NCBI RefSeq assembly: GCF_020889785.1 | Contig: NZ_JACMYK010000043.1 | Coordinates: 1 to 51,119 of the forward strand | Direction: 5' to 3' | Source of the DNA: Bradyrhizobium acaciae | Lineage (GTDB): Bacteria; Pseudomonadota; Alphaproteobacteria; Rhizobiales; Xanthobacteraceae | Length of the DNA: 51,119 nucleotides | Shown here: one piece after another, positions 15,456 through 22,677 of the stretch | How the letters are laid out: each line of letters begins with the position of its first letter | Numbering within the stretch: position 1 is the first letter of the stretch | Program-made: the position numbers and the translations under genes | Notes under the pieces: model-generated | The model's database searches: none | What the model was told of the DNA's origin: nothing | The model's input: only the letters and a program-made list of their open reading frames with translations

Positions 15456-16435
15456 TCAATCGCTCCGAGCTGCGGGAACGCGTTCGGCGCGGCGGCGAGG
15501 TGCGCGCGCGCCTTGGCGCTGTCGTCATCCATCTGGCGTATCAACGCCTCGATGGTGTCGAATTTCAGCTCTTCGCGAATGAAACCGATGAAGGCGACAT
15601 CAAGGACCGTGTCGTAGAGATCGCCCTTGAAGTCGAACAGGAACACTTCGAGCAGCGGCGCGCCGTTGTCGAAGGTCGGACGGCGGCCGAAGCTGGCGAC
15701 GCCATCGAACCGCACCTTGTCGTTGCCCTGCGCCTTGCCGACCCGCACCGCATAGATGCCGTGCTTGAGGCCGCAATGCTTGTCGAGGCGGATGTTGGCG
15801 GTGGGGTAGCCGAGGTCGCGGCCGCGCTTCTCGCCATGGATCACCTTGCCGGTGACGAACCACGGCCCGCCCAGCATCGTGGTGGCTTCGTCGACCTGGC
15901 CCTCGGCGAGCGCCATGCGGATGGCGCTGGAGGAGACCGGGCGTTCCTCGATGTCGACATGGGCCTGCACGTCGACCTCGATTCCGAGCCGCGGCGCCTC
16001 GCTGACCAACAGACTCGGCGAGCCGACCCGGCCCTTGCCGAAATGGAAGTCGTAGCCGACCGCGATGCCGCTGATGCCGAGCCTCTCGATCAGGTCACGG
16101 TGAATGAAATCCTGTGCCGTGGTCCCGGCGCGGGCCTTGTCGAAGGTCATGACGACGGCGCCGGCGAGCCCGGTGGCCGCGAGCAGCCGCAGCTTATTGG
16201 TCTCGTCCGTGAGACGGAATTGCGGGGTGTTCGGGCTGAAGAAGCTGCGCGGATGCGGCTCGAAGGTCACGGCGAGCGCGGGTACGCCGTGCGTCTTGCC
16301 CATCGCGAGCGCCGCACCGATCACGGCGCGGTGACCGAGATGGACGCCGTCGAAATTTCCCATCGCGACCACGGCGCCCTTCGGAATGGCGCTTTCGGGG
16401 GTGTTGTCGCGGATAACGGTAAAGCCGGTGCTCAT
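15452..16435 (-). CDS. ribF: Bifunctional riboflavin kinase / FAD synthetase
   Basis: This 327-residue cytoplasmic enzyme converts riboflavin to FMN and FMN to FAD. The N-terminal adenylyltransferase has GNFDGVHLGHRAVI (about residues 27-40) and the SSSAIRMAL block near 170. The C-terminal kinase has GRDLGYPTANIRL and the GxxPTF-like RRPTFDNGAPLLEVFLFDF. The length is normal. It overlaps the acetyltransferase start by four bases. No FMN riboswitch is visible in its 214-base upstream region; the only one in the window precedes ribH. Confidence 0.95.
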   Translation of the reverse strand: MSTGFTVIRDNTPESAIPKGAVVAMGNFDGVHLGHRAVIGAALAMGKTHGVPALAVTFEPHPRSFFSPNTPQFRLTDETNKLRLLAATGLAGAVVMTFDKARAGTTAQDFIHRDLIERLGISGIAVGYDFHFGKGRVGSPSLLVSEAPRLGIEVDVQAHVDIEERPVSSSAIRMALAEGQVDEATTMLGGPWFVTGKVIHGEKRGRDLGYPTANIRLDKHCGLKHGIYAVRVGKAQGNDKVRFDGVASFGRRPTFDNGAPLLEVFLFDFKGDLYDTVLDVAFIGFIREELKFDTIEALIRQMDDDSAKARAHLAAAPNAFPQLGAID

Positions 16436-16649
16436 GTCAGGGATTCTTCAAGGATTTTTAAGCATGATTGTTGCGCGCCGGACCGTGACGCGGCGGCGGC
16501 GTGGAAGTCAAGCGTAGCGAAAATCGCGTCAAATCCGTAACAATCCGGATTCAGCCGGTTAACGCGCTGTTTAACGCCTGCTGTTAGTCGTTGGCGGAAA
16601 GCTGCGTTTGTGCAGAAGCCAAGTTGCGTCAGTGGTTTTGGGGGGAAAG

Positions 16650-17045
16650 ATGGCGGTTGATTTGTCCATGCCGGTTCTGGTGGTTGATGATTACAGCACC
16701 ATGATCCGCATCATCCGGAATCTTCTCAAGCAGCTTGGATTCGAGAATATCGACGATGCCTCCGACGGCTCTGCGGCGCTCAACAAGATGCGCGGCAAGA
16801 AGTACGGCCTGGTGATTTCCGACTGGAACATGGAGCCGATGACCGGCTACGACCTGCTCAAGGAAGTCCGCGCCGATCCCAATCTCGCGACCACGCCCTT
16901 CATCATGATCACGGCGGAATCCAAGACCGAGAACGTAATCGCGGCCAAGAAGGCCGGCGTGAACAACTACATCGTCAAGCCGTTCAACGCCGCCACGCTG
17001 AAGACCAAGATCGAGGCGGTGTTCCCGGACATGGCGACGGCGTAA
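16650..17045 (+). CDS. cheY: CheY-like single-domain response regulator
   Basis: This 131-residue receiver domain has no output domain. The acidic pocket is VVDDY, the phosphorylated aspartate is in VISDWNMEPM, and the conserved Thr and Lys are in MITAES and IVKPF, all as in chemotaxis CheY. The start at 16650 follows a strong GGGGGGAAAG site; the open frame extends upstream without homology. It is alone, away from other chemotaxis genes here, so its partner kinase is unknown. It is followed by a good terminator. Confidence 0.88.
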   Translation: MAVDLSMPVLVVDDYSTMIRIIRNLLKQLGFENIDDASDGSAALNKMRGKKYGLVISDWNMEPMTGYDLLKEVRADPNLATTPFIMITAESKTENVIAAKKAGVNNYIVKPFNAATLKTKIEAVFPDMATA

Positions 17046-17080
17046 GACGCTCGACCGTCGCATCGACTGAAATTCACGTC

Positions 17081-17112
17081 ATGCCCGGGCTTGTCCCGGG
17101 CATTTTCGTTTT
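17081..17112 (+). terminator. Terminator of the CheY-like gene (repeat-derived)
   Basis: ATGCCCGGG and CCCGGGCAT form a perfect stem with a five-base CTTGT loop, followed by TTTTCGTTTTT. The same palindrome recurs at 27352-27374 and, with one change, at 38626-38648, so this is a mobile-type repeat serving as a terminator. Confidence 0.8.
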
Positions 17113-17144
17113 TGGGGCGTTATGGCGCAAACGGCACAAGTGAG

Positions 17145-17432
17145 TTAACGACGCTCCTCCCGCCAAGCGGCAATTTCCGATAGTTTGCCATCAGTAAAAA
17201 ATAGAAATCCTCGCTGATAAGTCCACCCGACTCTGCCGTCAGGCACATCGTAGATGCGGATTGGTTTACCCCAGCACGACGCCTCTACTTGTGCTTCGGT
17301 CATGCCGATGGTCGGTCGGCCCTTCTCCTGACAGATGCGGTATAACTGCTGATAATCTTCGAGTTCATCGGCAAAGGTCGTGGTGGCAAATCCGCAAGGG
17401 AAAAGCCCGACCAACAAAAGCCGCATGATCAT
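17145..17432 (-). CDS. Small exported orphan protein, AT-richer than its surroundings
   Basis: About 95 residues. Residues 1-21 form a signal peptide (MIMRLLLVGLFPCGFATTTF). The mature part has LYRICQEKGRPTIGMTEAQVEASCWGKP, ending in a segment with a WTYQRGFLFFTDGKL strand. The two cysteines could form a disulfide. The pattern 'GMTEAQVEASCWGKP' followed by a short beta meander is seen in small SmpA/BamE-like or DUF-type exported proteins, but I cannot place it firmly. The start is uncertain: ATG at 17432, 17426 or 17453. The GC content looks clearly lower than in neighbouring genes, and it is flanked on both sides by palindromic repeats. Confidence 0.6.
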   Translation of the reverse strand: MIMRLLLVGLFPCGFATTTFADELEDYQQLYRICQEKGRPTIGMTEAQVEASCWGKPIRIYDVPDGRVGWTYQRGFLFFTDGKLSEIAAWREERR

Positions 17433-17589
17433 CTCAACAGCTGGATTTCTCACAGCAGCGGGCGCTCGCGCAATTTCGGAATATTGGAAATTACCCCTGA
17501 GTTGCCCGACGTGTCAAGGCTACGGACACCCGGCGCCCTGGGCTACTTTGCATGGGGTTGTTTTCGATATTTTTGTCAGCGCGCCGCTT

Positions 17590-17731
17590 CACCTCGCCCC
17601 GCTTGCGGGGAGAGGTCGGATTGCATCGCAGATGCGATCCGGGTGAGGGGGTACAGGTCTAACCGCATTCGTTACTCGCGGAAGCAGCCCCTCACCCCAA
17701 CCCTCTCCCCGTGAAGAACGGGGAGAGGGGG
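17590..17731. repeat. Composite CCCTCACCCC/GGGGAGAGG palindrome
   Basis: The element contains TCGCCCCGCTTGCGGGGAGAGG, a central GCATCGCAGATGCGATCC hairpin and a right end CCCCTCACCCCAACCCTC followed by CTCCCCGTGAAGAACGGGGAG. It is related to the pair at 6845-6999. It fills the gap between the orphan gene and the HAD hydrolase. Confidence 0.7.
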
Positions 17732-17747
17732 CACAGGGAGCTCGCCG

Positions 17748-18602
17748 CTACCACTTCAGCTCGCGCATCAGCGCGCGCGGCGGATGGCCGAACAATTCCT
17801 TCACCGATGCCGGATCGAGCTGCTCGATGCCCTCGAACTCTTCCGAATGGATACCGCGGGTGACGAACAAAAGGTCGATGCCGAAGCCAAGGGCGCCGGT
17901 CAGGTCGGTGCGCACGGAATCGCCGATCGCGAGCACGCGGCTGAGCTCGGTCGGACGCCCGCGGCGCTCAGTGGCCAGCGCCATGGCGCGCTCGTAGATC
18001 GGCCGGTGCGGCTTGCCATAGAAGATCACCTCGCCGCCGAGCTCGCGATACAGCTCGGCGACCGCGCCGGCGCAGTAGATCAGCCGGTCGCCGCGTTCGA
18101 CCACGATATCAGGGTTGGCGCAGACCAGCGTGAGCTTGCGCGCGAGCGCTTTCAGCAGCGTGTCGCGATAATCCTCGGCGGATTCGGTCTCGTCGTCGAA
18201 CAGGCCGGTGCAGATGATGTAGTCGGCCTGCTCCAGCGGCACCATGGTGGCGTCGAGGCCGCGATGGATCGAGCTGTCGCGCTCCGGTCCGATCCAGAAG
18301 ATCTTCTGGCCGGGATGAGCGGCCACGAAGTGCCGCGTCAGGTCGCCCGAGGAGACGATCGCGTCATAGGTCTCGTCGGCGACGCCGAGCTTGCGCAGCT
18401 GGCGCTGCACGGAATCGGCCGGACGCGGCGCGTTGGTGATCAGGATGACGGTGCCGCCGCGCTGGCGGAATGTGTGCAGTGCCTCGCAGGCCTCGGGAAA
18501 GGATTCGAGCCCGTTGTGCACGACGCCCCAGATGTCCGACAGCACGACGTCGACATCGCCGGTGAGGTCGCGCAGCCGTTCCACGAAACGCAGCGAAGTC
18601 AT
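17748..18602 (-). CDS. HAD-superfamily hydrolase, class IIA (TIGR01459 type)
   Basis: This 284-residue cytoplasmic phosphatase-like protein has HAD motif I as VVLSDIWGVVHNG: the nucleophile Asp is kept, with Trp in place of the usual DxDG second aspartate region. Motif II is ILITNAPRP, the Lys is in FYGKPHRPIY and motif IV is AIGDSVRTDLTGA. This matches the alphaproteobacterial class IIA group close to nucleotide or sugar phosphatases. The substrate is unknown. It starts 15 bases after the stop codon of the EAL protein and is probably co-transcribed with it. Confidence 0.9.
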   Translation of the reverse strand: MTSLRFVERLRDLTGDVDVVLSDIWGVVHNGLESFPEACEALHTFRQRGGTVILITNAPRPADSVQRQLRKLGVADETYDAIVSSGDLTRHFVAAHPGQKIFWIGPERDSSIHRGLDATMVPLEQADYIICTGLFDDETESAEDYRDTLLKALARKLTLVCANPDIVVERGDRLIYCAGAVAELYRELGGEVIFYGKPHRPIYERAMALATERRGRPTELSRVLAIGDSVRTDLTGALGFGIDLLFVTRGIHSEEFEGIEQLDPASVKELFGHPPRALMRELKW

Positions 18603-18617
18603 GACGCGATCCGTTGG

Positions 18618-20030
18618 TCAGGTCGGACCGAGCGCGCGACGCGCCAGCGCGGCGCTGCCGGTTGTGCGCTGCGGAGCTGCGGGACTGGAGACAGGTGCTG
18701 AAGTGCCGGCGCCATTAACGTCCTGGGGGTTGGTCTGCGGAGCCTCGGCGGTAGCAGAAGCCCCTTCCGGCCGCAACGGCCGCGGCGGCGCGAACAGGAA
18801 GCCCTGGCCGAACCGGACATCGTAGTCGAGCAGGTCGACCACCGAGCGCTCGCCCTCGATCCGTTCGGCGATCAGGTCGATGCCGAAGCGGCCGAGCAGG
18901 TCGGAGAGATCGGAAGGATGGATATCGGTCGCCGCGCTCTGCCTGGCGTCGAGCAGCAAGGCGGCGGGCACCTTGATGAAGCGGACGCCGCGATCGGCGA
19001 GCTCGCGCGGTTCGAGGCGAAGGTCGCTGACATGGTCGATCGAGAACCGGTAGCCGCGTTGCGATAGCGCGGCGAGGTTCTCGCTTTCGACCGGGCCGAG
19101 ATTGCGGAAGGTCGCCTGCTTGAACTCGAGCACGAAGGACGGCGCCAGCGCACGGTTGGCTTCGAGGAAGTCGAGGCATTGGGTGAAGTGCGCCGGATTG
19201 GCCAGCGTCGCCGCCGAGACGTTGCAGAACACGCCGACATCCTTGCTGCGGATCATCAGGCGGCGCAGCACCTGGACGCAGCGGAGCATCACCATGTGAT
19301 CGATGCGGCCGATCAGGCCGCTGGCCTCGGCCGCCCCGATGAAATCGTCGGCGGCGAGGACCTGGTCGCGCTCGTCGCGCAGCCGTGTCACCGCCTCGTA
19401 GTAGCGCACCTTACGCTGCGGCAGCGTCACCATCGGCTGCAGGTAGATGTCGAGGCGGTTCTCGTCGATGGCGTGCTTGATCGCGCCGATCAGCTGGGCC
19501 TGGCTGCGTGAGATCGCCGGCGGAGGCGCAATCGGCGGCGGGGGTGCAAACGCGACGGTCGGTGCGGGGGCGACCGGTTGCAGCAGATCGTCTCGCGGGG
19601 AGGCGGCCGGCTGCGCCACGGGAGTTGCTGCCAGCAGGTCCTCATGATGGGCGACGGACGCCGCAAGCTGCCGCACCAGTCCGCCGAGCTCGCTGATCTC
19701 GCCGGCCAGGCCCTGCATCCGGTCGGCGCCGGTGGAGTTGGCCGAGGCGACGCGGCCTTCGACCGCGGCCAGCCGACGGCCGAATTCGGCGACCTGGCGG
19801 GCGAGGTCGGCAGTGCCGCGCGACAGATCGGCGATCTGGCCGCCGACATCGCTGCGGTCGCGCAACCGCATCGAGACGGCGTTGTAGAGGATCAGGCAGG
19901 TGAGGGCGGTGAGCGCCACGATCGCCGATTCCGATCCGCTGATGCCGGCCACCGAGTACAGCACGAAGCCGAGCGAGGCTGCGACCAGCACCATGCAGAT
20001 GGCGATGAAGATCGTCGAAATGCGAATCAT
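18618..20030 (-). CDS. Membrane-anchored EAL-domain protein, catalytically doubtful
   Basis: This 470-residue protein has two N-terminal membrane segments (about residues 4-25 and 30-50), a predicted coiled coil (about 55-110), a proline-rich linker and an EAL domain (about 185-435). EAL domains cleave cyclic di-GMP. Here the signature is EAV (YYEAVTRLRD), NVSAATL and the EFKQ, FIKVPA and AERIEGE positions are kept, but the metal-binding DDFGTG loop reads IDHVSDLR, losing one aspartate and the glycines. Activity is therefore doubtful, and it may act as a c-di-GMP sensor or scaffold. Start at 20030 (MIRISTIFIAICM) opens directly on the first membrane segment. The tail after residue 435 is Ala/Pro/Thr-rich and probably disordered. 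Confidence 0.88.
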   Translation of the reverse strand: MIRISTIFIAICMVLVAASLGFVLYSVAGISGSESAIVALTALTCLILYNAVSMRLRDRSDVGGQIADLSRGTADLARQVAEFGRRLAAVEGRVASANSTGADRMQGLAGEISELGGLVRQLAASVAHHEDLLAATPVAQPAASPRDDLLQPVAPAPTVAFAPPPPIAPPPAISRSQAQLIGAIKHAIDENRLDIYLQPMVTLPQRKVRYYEAVTRLRDERDQVLAADDFIGAAEASGLIGRIDHMVMLRCVQVLRRLMIRSKDVGVFCNVSAATLANPAHFTQCLDFLEANRALAPSFVLEFKQATFRNLGPVESENLAALSQRGYRFSIDHVSDLRLEPRELADRGVRFIKVPAALLLDARQSAATDIHPSDLSDLLGRFGIDLIAERIEGERSVVDLLDYDVRFGQGFLFAPPRPLRPEGASATAEAPQTNPQDVNGAGTSAPVSSPAAPQRTTGSAALARRALGPT

Positions 20031-20175
20031 TGTCGCGCGCCCGCGCCCTCTCTTCGAACGTCCCCGAAGCGGGACTCTAGCACCATTGTTGATTCGACGG
20101 GTCAGCGATCTTGAGAACCGGCTGGAACTGCACACGATTTTCGCTTCGCCCTGGGAGGCCGCCGCGGCACGCCGG

Positions 20176-21147
20176 TCAGAGGTCGGCGGCGGCGATCCAG
20201 AACACCTCGCCCTCGGAGTCCTCGGTGTCGAGCCAGAGCAGCGGCAGGTTGGGGTAGGCCGCTTCCAGATTCTCGCGGCCACGGCCGATCTCGCAGAGCA
20301 GCCCACCCTGCGGCGTCAGATGTTGCTTGGCCTCATCGAGCAGGCGGCGGACGATATCGAGCCCGTCGGCGCCGCCGTCGAACGCGATCTTCGGCTCGGC
20401 CCGGCACTCGCGCGGCAGCGCCGCCATGCCCTCGGCGTCGACATAGGGCGGGTTGGAGATGATGAGGTCGTAGCGGCTGGCGCCGAGCGGCTTGAACAGG
20501 TCGCCGCGATGGAGCGTGAGGCGATCGTCGAGGCCGTGGTCGGCGACGTTGCGCGCGGCGACCTCGAGCGCATCCTTTGAGATGTCGACCGCATCGACCG
20601 CGGCGTTGGCGAAATGCCGGGCGGCCAGGATCGCCAGGCAGCCGGAGCCGGTGCAGAGATCGAGCACGGCCTCGACCTCTTCGGGGGCGCCGATCAGCGA
20701 GGTGCCGTCCTCGTCGCCGCCGAAATGCGAATCCAGCAATTCACCGATGAAGGACCGCGGCACGATGGTGCGCTCGTCGACGTAGAACGGCAGGCCGCGC
20801 ATATAGACCTTGTTGACGAGGTAGGCGGCCGGCTTTCGCGTCGCGATCCGCCGCTCGATCAGGTCGAGGATCTGCTTGCCCTCGGCGGTGGTAACGCGCG
20901 CGGTTGCAAAATTCTCGAACTGGTCGGGATGCAAATGCAGCGTCTCGCAGATCAGGAATGCGGCTTCGGCCACCGGATCGGTGGTGCCGTGCGCGAACAC
21001 GAGCTTGGCGGCGTTGAAGCGGCTCACCGCATAGCGCAGGAAATCGAACAGGGTGTGAAGCTCGCCGGCGCCAACCTTCGGCGCCTTCTCTGGCGCCTTG
21101 GGCGCGACCGGGCTGCGCCTTGCCGGCACTTTGCTGCGCTTGGCCAT
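20176..21147 (-). CDS. prmB: Ribosomal protein L3 N5-glutamine methyltransferase
   Basis: This 323-residue SAM-dependent methylase modifies a glutamine in ribosomal protein L3. The N-terminal helical domain (ELHTLFDFLRYAVSRFNAA) is typical of PrmB. The SAM loop is VLDLCTGSGCLAILAARHF, and the glutamine-methylase signature NPPY is in LIISNPPYVDAEGM. A basic, alanine/lysine-rich tail of about 25 residues precedes the domain. Its ATG overlaps the TGA of moaE by one base. The release-factor methylase PrmC is the main alternative, but the N-terminal domain favours PrmB. Confidence 0.92.
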   Translation of the reverse strand: MAKRSKVPARRSPVAPKAPEKAPKVGAGELHTLFDFLRYAVSRFNAAKLVFAHGTTDPVAEAAFLICETLHLHPDQFENFATARVTTAEGKQILDLIERRIATRKPAAYLVNKVYMRGLPFYVDERTIVPRSFIGELLDSHFGGDEDGTSLIGAPEEVEAVLDLCTGSGCLAILAARHFANAAVDAVDISKDALEVAARNVADHGLDDRLTLHRGDLFKPLGASRYDLIISNPPYVDAEGMAALPRECRAEPKIAFDGGADGLDIVRRLLDEAKQHLTPQGGLLCEIGRGRENLEAAYPNLPLLWLDTEDSEGEVFWIAAADL

Positions 21148-21614
21148 CAGGATTTGGTCCAGCGCGCGGTCGCCGCGTCGTCATGGTCGCGCGCCTCGAT
21201 CCAGCTGGTGCCGCGGGCGCTTTCCTCGCGCTTCCAGAACGGGGCGTTGGTCTTCAGATAATCCATCAGGAACTCGGCTGCCTCGAACGCGGCCTGCCGG
21301 TGCGCCGAGGCGGTCACGACCAGCACGATGTTCTCGCCCGGCGCGATGCGGCCGAAGCGATGGATGATGGTGAGGCCCTGCAACGGCCAGCGCGCCAGCG
21401 CCTCGTCGGCATGGCGCGAAATTTCAGCTTCCGCCATGCCCGGGTAATGTTCGAGCGTCAGTGCCGCGATCGGCTCGCCCTGTTCGCTGCCGCGGCAGAT
21501 GCCGCTGAAGCTGACCACCGCGCCGACATCGGTGCGGCCCTTGCTCAAGGCGGCGATCTCCTGCGCGACGTCGAAGTCGGCTTCCTGGATGCGAATGGTC
21601 GCTGCGATAGCCAT
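21147..21614 (-). CDS. moaE: Molybdopterin synthase catalytic subunit
   Basis: This 155-residue MoaE with MoaD makes molybdopterin from cyclic pyranopterin monophosphate by sulfur transfer. Conserved blocks are GAVVSFSGICRG, LEHYPGMAEAEI, IIHRFGRIAPGENIVLV, ASAHRQAAFEAAEFLMDYLK and the catalytic-lysine end TNAPFWKREE. It lies 8 bases downstream of moaD and overlaps prmB by one base, so it sits in the middle of a tight operon. Confidence 0.95.
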   Translation of the reverse strand: MAIAATIRIQEADFDVAQEIAALSKGRTDVGAVVSFSGICRGSEQGEPIAALTLEHYPGMAEAEISRHADEALARWPLQGLTIIHRFGRIAPGENIVLVVTASAHRQAAFEAAEFLMDYLKTNAPFWKREESARGTSWIEARDHDDAATARWTKS

Positions 21615-21622
21615 AGGAAGAT

Positions 21623-21874
21623 CTAGCCGCCGGTCATCGGCGGGAAGAACGCGATCTCGCGGGCGCCGGAGATTGCCGCATCCTGCTTAACATGAGCGTG
21701 GTCGATCGCGGCGCGGATCACCGTGGGCTTCTCGAAGGCATGGGCGTAGGCGTCGTCGCGCGCGGCAAGCCAGCCGATCAGTTGGCCGACGGTGCGCACC
21801 TCGGCCGGCGGCTCGACGATCTCCTCGGTCTTGCCGATCCGTTCCCGCACCCAGGCGAAGTATTTCAGCTTCAT
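21623..21874 (-). CDS. moaD: Molybdopterin synthase sulfur-carrier subunit
   Basis: An 83-residue ubiquitin-like sulfur carrier. The C terminus ends in the Gly-Gly needed for thiocarboxylate formation (EIAFFPPMTGG). The beginning MKLKYFAWVRERIGKTEE is typical. Its ATG overlaps the TGA of pgsA (ATGA), and moaE follows within 8 bases. Confidence 0.95.
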   Translation of the reverse strand: MKLKYFAWVRERIGKTEEIVEPPAEVRTVGQLIGWLAARDDAYAHAFEKPTVIRAAIDHAHVKQDAAISGAREIAFFPPMTGG

Positions 21875-22485
21875 CCCTCATCCTCCTTGATGAGGTGATG
21901 GATGCCGGCACGGAAGTAATCCCAGCCGGTGTAGATCGTGAAGATCGCCGACATCCACAGCAGCACGATGCCGATCAAAGTGGTGGCGGGGAAGACCTGT
22001 TCGCCCGCCTCGCCGGCGATCAGGAAGCCGATCGCCACCAGCTGGATCGTGGTCTTCCATTTCGCGAGCTTGGTGACGGGGACGCTGACCCGGAGCCCTG
22101 CGAGATATTCGCGCAGACCCGAGACCAGGATCTCGCGGCACAGGATCACGATCGCCGCCCACAGCGTCCAGCCGTGGATCGAATTGTCGGCGGCCAGCAT
22201 CAAGAGGCTGGAGGCGACCAGGAGCTTGTCGGCGATCGGATCGAGCATCCGGCCGAATGCCGATTGCTGGTCCCACATCCGGGCATAGTAGCCGTCGAGA
22301 TAGTCGGTGATCCCCGCCGCGATGAACACGGCCAGCGCCACCCAGCGCAGCCACAACGGGCCGTCCAGGATCGACTGCCAGTAGACGCAGCCGATCACCA
22401 CCGGGATGGCGGCGATCCGGGCGTAGGTCAGGATATTCGGAAGGGACATGGTCTTGGTCTGTCCCCGGGTCGTGGCGATGTTCAT
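21871..22485 (-). CDS. pgsA: CDP-diacylglycerol-glycerol-3-phosphate 3-phosphatidyltransferase
   Basis: A polytopic inner-membrane enzyme making phosphatidylglycerol phosphate, the first committed step to phosphatidylglycerol and cardiolipin. The CDP-alcohol phosphotransferase signature is complete: DYLDGYYARMWDQQSAFG followed by RMLDPIADK. Five or six hydrophobic segments are seen. The start is uncertain: ATG at 22485 (MNIATTRGQTKT), ATG at 22449 (MSLPNILTYAR, nearer the usual N terminus) or TTG at 22497; none has a strong ribosome site. Translation overlaps moaD by four bases. Confidence 0.93.
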   Translation of the reverse strand: MNIATTRGQTKTMSLPNILTYARIAAIPVVIGCVYWQSILDGPLWLRWVALAVFIAAGITDYLDGYYARMWDQQSAFGRMLDPIADKLLVASSLLMLAADNSIHGWTLWAAIVILCREILVSGLREYLAGLRVSVPVTKLAKWKTTIQLVAIGFLIAGEAGEQVFPATTLIGIVLLWMSAIFTIYTGWDYFRAGIHHLIKEDEG

Positions 22486-22677
22486 CCGTTCTACCAATAC
22501 CGCTGAAGCGAGAAGGTCAACCGTGCGGGCGCCAAAGTGCGGCGAGATTACGCTGAATCGTCATGGCGCCTTAGCTCCTTGTTTAGTCGTGATTTTTTCG
22601 GACAGCCGCCGCACACTTTGCCGCATCATGCCCTAGATGCCCTGTCGCAGGCGACGCCCTGATGACTCGCCTTTGGT

